Translations under genes and position numbers: made by a program
Origin: Natronorubrum sediminis
Lineage (GTDB): Archaea; Halobacteriota; Halobacteria; Halobacteriales; Natrialbaceae
Direction: 5' to 3'
NCBI RefSeq assembly: GCF_900108095.1
Contig: NZ_FNWL01000001.1
Location: forward strand, 1,302,001-1,366,000
Length of the DNA stretch: 64,000 bases
Shown here: positions 20,615 through 29,149 of the stretch, in pieces
Layout of the letters: every line of letters starts with the position of its first letter
How positions within the stretch are numbered: position 1 is the stretch's first letter
The notes under the pieces: generated by a model
What the model was told of the DNA's origin: nothing
Seen by the model: only the letters and a program-made list of their open reading frames with translations
The model's database searches: none

Positions 20615-20894
20615 ACGGTGAGTGAGTGCAAGCGCCGTCAAAACCCTACCGAAGCGATGGCGTCGGACTCGGGGCGAACGGTCCGAATCATCGCGGTCTG
20701 TCGTGTGCTTGAAAAGGAGTTTTCGACGATCGAAACGCCCGCAATCACGGGCGCTCGAGTGCACGAACGACACGACGGGGACGTGCCCCTGACAGCCTCA
20801 CTCGAGTCGTCGGTCGCCGTTCGTCTTCACGGAATCGCTCAGCGTCGTTCGATCACTGTTCAGCGTGCTGGAAATACGGTCCAACGTGAGAGGA

Positions 20895-21863
20895 TTACGG
20901 TCCAGCGTGGTTCGGTGGGCCGCTGTCGTCATCGTCCTCGTCGGCTTCAGCTTCGTCGTCGTCGCTCTCATCGCCGCCGTCCTCCTCGTCTTCATCGTCT
21001 TCGTCATCGTCCGCTGGGCCAGCGTGGGCCGGTGGGCCCTGTCCGTCGTCGTCATCGTCACCAGATGGACCGGCGTGGTCCGGCGGGCCGGCGTGGTCGG
21101 GTGCGTTACCCGGGTTGTTCTCGACTGCGAAGCTCGCAATCGAGAGGCCTGGTGGGCCATCGGAGTCGTTGTCCTGGGCGAACGAAGAGACGAGCGAGCC
21201 GAAGTTGTCGGCGTCAGCGTCCTCGTCCTCGTCGACCGGCTCGAGCGTTGTCGTCTCCTCGACGGACTCGTCGTCGACGGTCGTCTCGAGTGTGAGTTCG
21301 ACGCTCTCGTTCCCGTCCGGAGCCTCGAGGGCGACCGTGCCGTTCTCGTCGGTCGTGTGCGTGCCGACGTCCGCGTAGGAGTCGTTGTCGTCGACGGTAT
21401 CGACCGTCACGTTCGTGTCGGCGACGCCGTCGCCGTCTGCGCTGACCGTCGCGGTGACGTTCTCACCGTCCTGATCGACCTCGATGGATGGGGCCTCCTC
21501 GTCATCGTCGGACGCCTCGAGCGTCGCGGTCTTCGTCTCCGTCGTCGCGTCGTCGGCCGTCACTTCGAGACCGATGTCGACGTCGGAGTCAGGTGCGGGG
21601 AGTTCGACCAACCCATCGTCGTCGGTCGTGTGCTCGCTCGTACCGTCGTAGGAGTCGTTGTCGTCAGTGGTCGTCACGTCGACGGTCGCGTTCGCGACCG
21701 CGCTCTCGTTCGATTCGACCGTCACGACGTACTGTTCTTCGTCGACGTCGACTACGAGGTCATCTCCATTCTCTTCGTCTGTCGCCGCTGCCCCCAGTGG
21801 AGCCAGCGCAGACACGACCATGATCATCGCCAGTGTCGCTGCAAGCAATCGGTACCTGTTCAT
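20895..21863 (-). CDS. Secreted acidic repeat protein with Ig-like repeats and HAGP tail
   Basis: 322-residue predicted exported protein. A Sec-type signal peptide covers about residues 1-27 (MNRYRLLAATLAMIMVV, cleavage near GAAATDE). Two tandem repeats of about 85 residues follow, each with a DDNDSY core, HTTDxxG and a xAPD turn, suggesting two beta-sandwich (Big or carboxypeptidase-regulatory-like) domains. Several N-x-S/T sequons are present. The C-terminal 90 residues are extremely acidic, with four copies of a PxHAGP motif, the last one at the very C terminus. No PGF-CTERM or lipobox was seen. Surface or extracellular location is inferred; the function is unknown. Confidence 0.85.
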   Translation of the reverse strand: MNRYRLLAATLAMIMVVSALAPLGAAATDEENGDDLVVDVDEEQYVVTVESNESAVANATVDVTTTDDNDSYDGTSEHTTDDDGLVELPAPDSDVDIGLEVTADDATTETKTATLEASDDDEEAPSIEVDQDGENVTATVSADGDGVADTNVTVDTVDDNDSYADVGTHTTDENGTVALEAPDGNESVELTLETTVDDESVEETTTLEPVDEDEDADADNFGSLVSSFAQDNDSDGPPGLSIASFAVENNPGNAPDHAGPPDHAGPSGDDDDDGQGPPAHAGPADDDEDDEDEEDGGDESDDDEAEADEDDDDSGPPNHAGP

Positions 21864-22031
21864 TCTACTCGGGACATTCAGGGTTTTGTGAATAAACCCC
21901 CGAGGCAGTTCTCGACAGTTGCCCGCAGTTGAAACGGTAGTAGAACAGTTTGTAGCGTTTATAACGAAATCTAGACGTTCAGATTTCGTTTTCGACTGTG
22001 AGGAGTGGCCGTCGCGAATGGGCGTCGGTCG

Positions 22032-23330
22032 TCAGTTTGCTGCGCGGTCGACGAGCGCCATCGCGGCCTCTCCCGCTGCCGTTCGAACCGACTCCTCCTC
22101 GAGCGTGAGGACGTCGCGATCACGCATGAGCACCTGCCCGTCACAGATCGTGTGGCGAACGTCGGCCGCCGCCGTGGCGTACGCGAGGTGACTCACGAGG
22201 TCGTGGTGTGGCGTGAGGTGGGGTTGCTCGAGGTCGATCACGGCGAGGTCGGCGGGGGCCCCTTCCTCGAGTCGGCCGGACTCGAGGCCGATGGCGTCGG
22301 CGCTTCCCTGCGTCATCATGTGGACGGCTGATTCGGCGTCGACGGCGCTCGCGTCGCCGTCTTTGAGTTTGCCGATCATGGCCGCGTCGCGTGTCTCGTC
22401 GAGCATCGAGAGATCGTTGTTCGAGGCCGCGCCGTCGGTGCCGATGCCGACGGTGACACCGGCGTCGAGCATCCGTTGGACGGGGGCGATGCCACTCGCC
22501 AGTTTCATGTTCGAGGCGGGACAGTGGATGACGCTCGTGCCGGCCTCCGCGAGCAGTCCGATCTCGCTTTCATCGAGGTGGACGCCGTGGGCGAGGAAGT
22601 CTCCCTCCTCGAGCATCCCGCGCTCGGCGGCGTAGGCCATCGGCCGCACGCCGCGTTCCTCGACGATGGGCGTCACTTCGTTTGTGGTCTCGTTGCCGTG
22701 GAAGTGGATCGGGACGCCGAGGTCGCGAGCCTTCGGGACGAATTCCTCGAGGTACTCGCTTCCGACCGTCGTCAGCGAGTGGGGCATGAAGGCCGTCGAG
22801 ATCCGACCGTCGGCGCGCCCGTCGAGGGCTTCGGCGACCTCGAGTCCTTCCTGAGCGTCCGCGCGGGCTTCCTCCTCGTCGGACGCCACGGTGACGATTC
22901 CGTGGCCGAGTCGTGCGCGGAGGCCGGCCTCCTCGACGGCGTCGGCAATCTGGGGGACCATGAAGTACATGTCCGCGAAGGCGGTCGTCCCGGATTTGAT
23001 CATCTCGAGCAGGCCGAGTTTCGCGCCGATGTGGACGTCCTCGGGGGTCAATTCGGCTTCGGTCGGCCAGATATCCTCCTGGAGCCACGCGTCGAGTGGC
23101 TTGTCGTCGGCGTACCCGCGGAGGAGCGTCATGGCGACGTGTGAGTGGCCGTTGACGAAGCCGGGCGTGACGAACGACCCCGTCGCGTCGATCGTTTCGT
23201 CGGCGTCGCCCGCCAGATTGTCGCCGATCTCGAGAATCTTTCCGCTGTCCTGATCGATCAGTACGTCCGCTCGCGTCACCGAAATGTCGGGTAACAGCAC
23301 CTGCCCGCCGGTGATCGCCAGTGTCGTCAT
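22032..23330 (-). CDS. mtaD: Amidohydrolase of the 5'-methylthioadenosine/S-adenosylhomocysteine deaminase family
   Basis: 432-residue metal-dependent hydrolase of the TrzN/MtaD/SAH-deaminase group. Metal and substrate motifs: GHSH in TPGFVNGHSHVAMTLLRG, a His in PIHFHGNETTNEV, HGVHLDESE, and the GTDGAASNNDLSMLDE signature. Archaeal members deaminate SAH, MTA, 5'-deoxyadenosine or adenosine. ATG at 23330 gives the family N terminus MTTLAITGGQVLLPDISV. Proximity to ahcY supports a role in recycling SAM by-products, but substrate preference cannot be read from the sequence. Confidence 0.92.
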   Translation of the reverse strand: MTTLAITGGQVLLPDISVTRADVLIDQDSGKILEIGDNLAGDADETIDATGSFVTPGFVNGHSHVAMTLLRGYADDKPLDAWLQEDIWPTEAELTPEDVHIGAKLGLLEMIKSGTTAFADMYFMVPQIADAVEEAGLRARLGHGIVTVASDEEEARADAQEGLEVAEALDGRADGRISTAFMPHSLTTVGSEYLEEFVPKARDLGVPIHFHGNETTNEVTPIVEERGVRPMAYAAERGMLEEGDFLAHGVHLDESEIGLLAEAGTSVIHCPASNMKLASGIAPVQRMLDAGVTVGIGTDGAASNNDLSMLDETRDAAMIGKLKDGDASAVDAESAVHMMTQGSADAIGLESGRLEEGAPADLAVIDLEQPHLTPHHDLVSHLAYATAAADVRHTICDGQVLMRDRDVLTLEEESVRTAAGEAAMALVDRAAN

Positions 23331-23385
23331 GCACGTGCGTTTCTCCCGAGACGGCGTTATACTGTCGAATGAGATTCTAACATGG

Positions 23386-24195
23386 TTACGATGAGTATCG
23401 CGGCGAACACCGCCAGTACCCGTCCCGCTCGTCGATTTCGTAGCCGACCGACTCGAGTGCCGTCGCCGTCTCGGCCGGCACGTCACCCGCCAGCCCCTCG
23501 TCGTGTGTCTCGACGAAAACGGTCGGTTCGTGACACTCGAGCGTCGCTCGAGCCCCGCGAAGGACATCGGGAGCCGCCCCTTCGACGTCGATTTTGAGCA
23601 CGTCCGGCGGCGAGAGCGCGTCGTCCTCGCGGACGAGGTCGTCCAGTCGATAGCTCGAGACGGAACGCACGTCCGTGACGCTAGCTCCCCAGCGAGTTGC
23701 GCTCTCGCGGTCGAACGCCGACAGTTCGGGGTACGTCGAGACGTAGAACGGCCGGGTTCGGGTTTCCGCGCCGAGTCCGCAGGGACGGACGTCGATTCGG
23801 TTCTCGAGCGCGTTTGCCCGGATATTCGCCTGGAGACGCTCGCATGTGGACGGCGACGGTTCGAACGCGACGACGCGGCGGTCGGGCGATCCACTCGCGA
23901 GCGCGAGGGCGTAGATACCGACGTTCGCGCCGATATCGTAGATGACGTCCGTCGAGCCACAGCGAGCGGCCACTTCCTCGAGCATCGAATCATCCGCGTG
24001 GCGAGTCAGCGGTTCGTAACAACGTACCGTGCCTGCGGCCGTTCGGTTGGTTCGCGCGAGCAGTTCGTACTCGTAATTCGCCCAGGCGACTCGGTCGTAC
24101 GTCCGATAGCCGACGCTCCGGGCGAGCGAGCGTGCCCGACTCACGACCCTGTCGGCGGACTCGAGCGGGCGCACGTGCTCACTGACACGAGCCAC
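23386..24195 (-). CDS. FkbM-family SAM-dependent methyltransferase
   Basis: 269-residue methyltransferase. The SAM motif IYDIGANVGIYALAL, the FEPSPSTCERLQANI segment and the family motif VLKIDVEGAAPDVLRGAR are all present. FkbM enzymes O-methylate sugars, lipids or natural products, and in archaea are common in glycan clusters. Here it is isolated: it runs in the same direction as the amidohydrolase, 55 bases upstream of it. The substrate is unknown. Confidence 0.9.
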   Translation of the reverse strand: MARVSEHVRPLESADRVVSRARSLARSVGYRTYDRVAWANYEYELLARTNRTAAGTVRCYEPLTRHADDSMLEEVAARCGSTDVIYDIGANVGIYALALASGSPDRRVVAFEPSPSTCERLQANIRANALENRIDVRPCGLGAETRTRPFYVSTYPELSAFDRESATRWGASVTDVRSVSSYRLDDLVREDDALSPPDVLKIDVEGAAPDVLRGARATLECHEPTVFVETHDEGLAGDVPAETATALESVGYEIDERDGYWRCSPRYSS

Positions 24196-24538
24196 GCAGT
24201 TGATCTTTCGTCCGGGTGTCGATGTGTGAAGAGGCGAGACGAATACGACAGCGAGGGCCCAACATCGAATTCTCGAGCGATTCAGGCACCGACAGAAGCG
24301 AAGCGGGAGTGAGTCAACGAGTCGAGTTGAGATGTCAACACGAGATTACGGTGACAGACAGTGGTGGTGTCGATATCGCGTTGGCTGCTGTCGACCGTGG
24401 CGAGAGAACGGCTCTCGCTGTCGTTTTTCGCACTTGCTGAGCGAACGTACGACGATTCCAGCCACTCGAACAGTTTCATATCGTGAATGTATCGGGCGGT
24501 ATATATCACCGAAGCCTGTCATCGAGATTCGATGATAC
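24196..24538. promoter_or_regulatory. Divergent intergenic region with carboxypeptidase promoter
   Basis: 343 bases between the FkbM gene (minus) and the carboxypeptidase gene (plus). A TATA-like tatatat lies at 24500-24506, 33-39 bases before the ATG at 24539, flanked by cggt and accg arms. A short perfect inverted repeat CATCGA-gat-TCGATG occupies 24520-24534, between TATA and start codon, and could be an operator. No gene is seen in the rest. Confidence 0.45.
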
Positions 24539-25981
24539 ATGTCAACAAATAACTCAGAGGGTGATGGAAACGTCGACCACGTCGAGTACGGCACCGTCGA
24601 ACACGACGATCCAGGCCCGGCGAGCGACGACACGTGGAACACCGTCGAGGCGGACAGCGCATCCGTCGCGTTCGACTGGGGGTTCGAAGACCCGCCTGCT
24701 GTCATCGTCGAACCGGCCGAAGAGACCTCGGTGGGTCTCCACCGAGCGATCAACGTCTCCGCGACGGGGTTCGAAACGCGGTGGATGGTCTACGACGACG
24801 ACTCCGAAGCCGTCGACGCCGACTGGGCCGCATTCGGCGAAGCAGCCCAGAGTCGCGGCCACGAACCCAGCGCGAGCGAGACGCACATCCGACCCGGCGG
24901 CCCCTGGCCGACCGAGACCCAGCAGTTGAACATCAACTCGTTACACGACTACGAGCAACTCGAGCGATCCCTCGAGCGAATCGAACGGAAGGGCAGCGGC
25001 GAGGTGACCGTCGAGTCCGTCGGGGAATCGAACGAGGGTCGCGACATCTACCTCGCGACGGCGGGATCGGGCGACACGGACGTGTTCCTCTTCGCCGAGC
25101 AACACGCGGACGAGGCGACGGGTTGTGAGGCGTTGTTGAACCTGCTCGACGAACTCGCTGCCGGGGGCAGGTGGAACGACCTGCTTTCGGAGTTAACGAT
25201 CCACGTGATGCCCCGAGCGAACCCGGACGGCACCGAGGTCGGCGAGTTGCGCCACCGGTTCAACGTCGATCCGGACGCCCCCGCGAGGGACGAATCGGTG
25301 GGAATCTACACCGACTACGACGACGCCGGCGTCGGCTGGGACGTCAATCGCTACCACTGGTTCGACTGGACCGAGAGCGAACTCTACCAGAACCTGCCCG
25401 AGGAGTACCCCGAGAATCCCGTTCCAGAGGCCCAGATTCTCGTCGATACCATCGAGGAGATCGACCCCCTCTGGGTCGCCGATTTCCACAACCAGTATCA
25501 CTACATCAGTGACGACGGCGAGAACATCACCGGCTCGGTCTACTGGCCGACATCACCCGGTGCCGACGACGACGCGGTCGACCTCTCGAAACAGCTCTGT
25601 CGTGGCATCTACGACGACGTCGACTCGCAGGGGAACACGACGCTCACCCAGTTCCCCGGCGGCGACGGCCGGGGCATCGCTCGAAACAGCTACGGCGAGG
25701 AGGGCATCGCCTGCGTCCTCATCGAGATGCGCGGCCAGACCGACGAGTTCGGCCAGAAATCCGGCGGCCAACTCATCAGAACCGCCTACGAGATGACGGT
25801 AAGCATGCTCGAGCGAACGGCCGACGAGTCCGTCTTCGACATCGACCCCGAGGCGGCCGACGAGATGCCAGAACGCGGCGAGCGCTACCAGCGAACGTTT
25901 CACCCCTCCGAGGAACTGGAAGCCGAACTCGAGGAGGATGAGGCGGAACTGGACGACGACTACTTCGAATGTACCTGCTAA
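24539..25981 (+). CDS. M14-family zinc carboxypeptidase with N-terminal H-type-lectin-like domain
   Basis: 480-residue protein. Residues about 12-95 form a small beta-rich domain (DDTWNTVEADSASVAFDWGF, PPAVIVEP, GFETRWMVY) resembling H-type lectin domains. It closely matches the C-terminal domain of the next gene product. Residues about 130-440 are a peptidase M14 domain. The zinc ligands H189 and E192 are in the motif HADE, H317 is in ADFHNQYHY, and catalytic E396 is in VLIEMRG. NPDGTE and NRYHW are also typical. No signal peptide is visible, so the protein is either cytoplasmic or exported unconventionally. It is followed after six bases by a gene for a Tat-signal protein sharing the lectin-like domain, so they form an operon. 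Specificity (peptide, amide or cell-wall-like substrate) is unknown. Confidence 0.85.
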   Translation: MSTNNSEGDGNVDHVEYGTVEHDDPGPASDDTWNTVEADSASVAFDWGFEDPPAVIVEPAEETSVGLHRAINVSATGFETRWMVYDDDSEAVDADWAAFGEAAQSRGHEPSASETHIRPGGPWPTETQQLNINSLHDYEQLERSLERIERKGSGEVTVESVGESNEGRDIYLATAGSGDTDVFLFAEQHADEATGCEALLNLLDELAAGGRWNDLLSELTIHVMPRANPDGTEVGELRHRFNVDPDAPARDESVGIYTDYDDAGVGWDVNRYHWFDWTESELYQNLPEEYPENPVPEAQILVDTIEEIDPLWVADFHNQYHYISDDGENITGSVYWPTSPGADDDAVDLSKQLCRGIYDDVDSQGNTTLTQFPGGDGRGIARNSYGEEGIACVLIEMRGQTDEFGQKSGGQLIRTAYEMTVSMLERTADESVFDIDPEAADEMPERGERYQRTFHPSEELEAELEEDEAELDDDYFECTC

Positions 25982-25987
25982 GCAGCC

Positions 25988-26578
25988 ATGACCAACGACA
26001 CACACTCCACGGCGGACGACCCGAAGCGGACTGACGAATCGAAATCGATCAACGAATCAAAGCCGGTCGATGGGAAGCAACCAGACGAGGCGACGAGCGA
26101 GCGCGAGCGGTCCTCGAGCAGCGCCCAATCGTCGAGCGGGGCGATCGATCCGACGAGCGATTCCGGGCTGGGCCTGGCACTCGAGCGCCGACACGTCATC
26201 GCGAGCACCCTCGCGGCAGTTGGCCTCGCCGGCGCGGGCACGGCACAGGCGAGACACGAAACCAGCGATCAGGACAATGAGCAGGGTCAGGGCCAGGGCG
26301 ATATCGACGTGAAGACGGGTCACATCTCCCACGAAAGTCCCGGAGCGGCCGACGACGGCACGTGGAACACGTACGAAGTCGACCAACAGACGGTCGAGTT
26401 CGAGCAATCGTTCGAAGCGCCGCCGGTCGTCTTCATCGGCGCAGCCGACTACACGACCATCGGCATGTTCCGAGCCATCGACGTCACGGAAAGCGGGTTC
26501 GAGTCCCGGTGGATGGTCTATCAGAGCGAGTCGTTCGCCCCGCCGGACGCACAGTGGGTCGCCGTGGGGCAATCATGA
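25988..26578 (+). CDS. Putative Tat-exported protein with H-type-lectin-like C-terminal domain
   Basis: 196-residue protein. Residues 1-66 are a long polar Ser/Asp/Glu stretch. A twin-arginine-like signal follows (RR at 67-68 in LERRHVIASTLAAVGLAGAG), ending near AQARHE. A Gln/Gly linker leads to an 80-residue domain at the C terminus (DDGTWNTYEVDQQTVEFEQS, PPVVFIGA, GFESRWMVYQ) that is clearly homologous to the N-terminal domain of the preceding carboxypeptidase. The start lies six bases behind that gene's stop. The Tat motif sits unusually deep in the chain, so export is plausible but not certain. The domain could bind glycans or form oligomers. Confidence 0.78.
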   Translation: MTNDTHSTADDPKRTDESKSINESKPVDGKQPDEATSERERSSSSAQSSSGAIDPTSDSGLGLALERRHVIASTLAAVGLAGAGTAQARHETSDQDNEQGQGQGDIDVKTGHISHESPGAADDGTWNTYEVDQQTVEFEQSFEAPPVVFIGAADYTTIGMFRAIDVTESGFESRWMVYQSESFAPPDAQWVAVGQS

Positions 26579-26910
26579 ACGTCGAGTACCGCGAAATCGC
26601 CAGTTCGAGCGATCCCTCCGATTCCCACCCCTGGTACGACATCGCCGTCGACGAGGAAGCCGGCACGCTACGGATCGAAGACGAAGCCGACGGCGGACTG
26701 GACGCGACGCTCTCGAGCGGCGAGGAGACCATCGGCGAGGGGAGCGACGTCGACACCGACAGCGACCTGATCGTCGCGTTGACCCAGGAGGGCGACCTCA
26801 TCACCTACAACACGGACGAGACCGAGGTGCCACCGCTTCGCGCGCATCTGGCCTGGTACGACGCGGCGACGGACACCCTCGAGGTGCTCGAGTTCGTCGA
26901 ACCTGCGTAG
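26575..26910 (+). CDS. Small acidic protein of unknown function, third gene of the carboxypeptidase locus
   Basis: 111-residue acidic protein starting with an ATG that overlaps the stop of the previous gene by four bases (ATGA), which strongly implies translational coupling. It has no signal peptide or membrane helix. Recognisable parts are HPWYDIAVDEEAGTLRIEDE, a Gly/Ser loop, and a beta-rich C-terminal half (LIVALTQEGDLITYN, HLAWYDAATDTLEVLEF). No family is recognised. Coupling suggests a shared function with the lectin-like protein, for example a subunit, chaperone or inhibitor; this is inference. Confidence 0.75.
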   Translation: MNVEYREIASSSDPSDSHPWYDIAVDEEAGTLRIEDEADGGLDATLSSGEETIGEGSDVDTDSDLIVALTQEGDLITYNTDETEVPPLRAHLAWYDAATDTLEVLEFVEPA

Positions 26911-27002
26911 AACCCCACGCTCGCGGAGACCGTAGAGACAACTCACGACGGCCAAACACCTTCGGCGAACGGCGTCGTTGCTCGAGCGTGGGTAGTAAAT
27001 CG

Positions 27003-27959
27003 ATGCCAACCGACCCGCTCGAGCGAATCGTCGAAACGGCGTTCGACGCCGACGTTCGCTCCTGCCGGCGACCACACTCCGGCTCGGTCGCCGAAACTGC
27101 AGTACTCGAACTCGAGAACGCTCGCGGCGACGTTCCCCGGCGACTCGTCTGCAAACGCGGCGGAGCCAGCATCTGGACCGGCGACGCGATCGAATCCGCC
27201 GTCCTCAGGGTACTCGAGCAGCGGAGCGACCTGCCCGTTCCGGGCGTGCTGGCGTCCGGGAAAATTGTGGGTGAGAGAGGGTCGGCGCGCGAGACCGACC
27301 CACTCGAGCGATGGGCGTGTTACGAGTTTCTCGAGGGGACCAATCCCGGCCCTGGGTACGCTACTCTCGAGCCCACCGTACGCCGGCGACTGGTGGCCGA
27401 CGCGGGAGCGCACCTGGGGCGACTGCACGGAACGCCGGGACTCGAGTTCGACCGCGTCGGCGGGCTGGCCCGCGGAGAGAACGGCACCGACCTCGTCCTG
27501 TGCGAGCCGACGGGATGGCACGCCGTCGATTCGGATACACTCCGCGAGCAGCTCCCGATCTCGGTTCCGCCGACCGGCGATAGCGGCCGTCGGCCAGTGT
27601 TGACACACGGCGACTACCAGCCCAGCAACCTGCTGGTCGACGATAGCGGCGCGATCACGGCCGTCCTCGACTGGGGCAACGCTCACGTCACCCACGCCGA
27701 GTACGCCCTCGCGCGAGCGGAGGTGCGGTTCGTCGACAGCTACGTGGGGCGACTGTCTCGAGCGGAGCGGCGACGACTTCGATCACTGTTTCGAGCGGCG
27801 TACGCCCGGTACGCGCCACTCGAGGCGGGCTTCGATCGACGGGCCCCACTCGAGAAGCTGCGATGGGTGGCGCAGTCGGGGTCAAATTACGCCCGACTCC
27901 TCGGCGATTCTCGCGGGCGACGCCAACTGTGGCGACAGTTCCGTCGGCTCCTCGAGTGA
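27003..27959 (+). CDS. Aminoglycoside-phosphotransferase-family kinase (APH/ChoK-like)
   Basis: 318-residue kinase-like protein. The catalytic loop HGDYQPSNLL and the metal-binding LDWGNAHVTHAEYALAR are intact, and the N-terminal half has the expected nucleotide-binding lobe (RRLVCKRGG as candidate Lys, CYEFLEGTNPGPG as hinge). In archaea these proteins usually phosphorylate small molecules such as sugars, amino acids or choline-like substrates rather than antibiotics. ATG at 27003 is chosen; a GTG at 26988 would add five residues. Confidence 0.88.
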   Translation: MPTDPLERIVETAFDADVRSCRRPHSGSVAETAVLELENARGDVPRRLVCKRGGASIWTGDAIESAVLRVLEQRSDLPVPGVLASGKIVGERGSARETDPLERWACYEFLEGTNPGPGYATLEPTVRRRLVADAGAHLGRLHGTPGLEFDRVGGLARGENGTDLVLCEPTGWHAVDSDTLREQLPISVPPTGDSGRRPVLTHGDYQPSNLLVDDSGAITAVLDWGNAHVTHAEYALARAEVRFVDSYVGRLSRAERRRLRSLFRAAYARYAPLEAGFDRRAPLEKLRWVAQSGSNYARLLGDSRGRRQLWRQFRRLLE

Positions 27960-28024
27960 GTCGAATAGTGGCGAGCGTGTACGGAGTCGGCGGATTTATC
28001 CTCGCTTTCGTCGACAGGTCAGGT

Positions 28025-29053
28025 ATGAACGGGAGCGATGACGACCGTGACGGCTGGGCCGAGACGGAATCGGAGCGTCGCGAGGAGTACGGCGTCGCGA
28101 CCGACAGGGAGTCCGAACGCGACGACTCGTGGGAGTCGGACCGTCCGACCGTCGACCTCGCCGACGACGATGGGAAGCGACGGTCCTCGAGTCCGACCCC
28201 GGCCGGTGAGCCAGGAGAAGGTCGTGATCCGTCGCCGGCGGATCCGCCCGATTCGGCGGCAATTCGCAACTGGACGCTGCTCTCGGCTGCGCTCGCGGTG
28301 ATCTCGCTGGCGACCGCAGCGGCGATTTTCGGCACCTACGAGGCCCCGACAGCTACGGCCGGGGCCGTCGTCCTCGGCGCGGGATTCGGGCTGATCGCCA
28401 TCGCCGGCCGGTCGTTCCCGCTGATTTTCGGCTACCTCGACGACGCGTGGTCCGAGCACCGACGGTACGTCGGGTTTTCGGCTGGGTTGTTCGCCTTCGG
28501 GATCCTCGTCGGAGCCCTGCTCTACGCCGCCGGGATCAACCTGATCGATCTGTTGCTCGAGATCGTCGCCGAGGAGTTAGGCGAGGAGGAACTCCCCGGC
28601 GGCGAGGGTGAACTAGCCGACGAGGAGACCATCGACCTCTCGGCAACGTTTTTCATCGTCAACAACACGCCGCCGTTTCTCGCGGCGATTTTCGGCGCGC
28701 TCACGTTCGGCTTCTTCACGTTCGTCATCATGGTCTTCAACGGCATCGTCGTCGGGAATATCGCCGCGTTCACCGGCATGGAAAGCGGGTTCGGGATCGT
28801 CATCGCCCTGCTCGCCCCCCACGGCATCTTCGAGTTGACGGCGCTGTTCGTCGCCGCCGGCGTGGGCTTTCGGTTCCTCTATCGCGCCGGGGAGCGAATC
28901 GCGGGGACTCGAGACGCCCTGTTCACGAAACGATATCTCGTGGGGACGCTCGCGTTAGTCATCTTCGCCTGGCTGGTGCTCGTACTCGCCGCGTTCGTCG
29001 AGGCCTACGTAACGTTCCTGGTTGCGGAGGCGTTGTTCCCGGACGCTGTGTAG
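28025..29053 (+). CDS. SpoIIM-family (DUF95) membrane protein with disordered acidic N terminus
   Basis: 342-residue membrane protein. Residues 1-80 are acidic and disordered (Ser/Asp/Glu/Arg/Pro). About seven hydrophobic segments follow. The second half matches the stage II sporulation protein M family (SATFFIVNNTPPFLAAIFGA, FNGIVVGNIAAF, LAPHGIFELTALFVAAGVGF), a family widespread outside spore formers. Its archaeal function is unknown; a role in membrane remodelling or transport is guessed from the family. ATG at 28025 is the first in-frame start that yields haloarchaeal composition. Confidence 0.85.
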   Translation: MNGSDDDRDGWAETESERREEYGVATDRESERDDSWESDRPTVDLADDDGKRRSSSPTPAGEPGEGRDPSPADPPDSAAIRNWTLLSAALAVISLATAAAIFGTYEAPTATAGAVVLGAGFGLIAIAGRSFPLIFGYLDDAWSEHRRYVGFSAGLFAFGILVGALLYAAGINLIDLLLEIVAEELGEEELPGGEGELADEETIDLSATFFIVNNTPPFLAAIFGALTFGFFTFVIMVFNGIVVGNIAAFTGMESGFGIVIALLAPHGIFELTALFVAAGVGFRFLYRAGERIAGTRDALFTKRYLVGTLALVIFAWLVLVLAAFVEAYVTFLVAEALFPDAV

Positions 29054-29149
29054 CGCAATGAAAGTCCTGTTCGATCCCGACACTCGTTGTCTTCGGTACG
29101 ATGACCTCGCGGAGTGAGTGGAATTGCAACAGGACGGATCGAAATCAGT

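Noticed and set aside
29058-29117. 19-codon open frame (MKVLFDPDTRCLRYDDLAE) behind the SpoIIM-family gene
   Set aside because: Too short to support as a gene and no recognised motif. It may be a remnant of a longer gene, but nothing else of it is visible.
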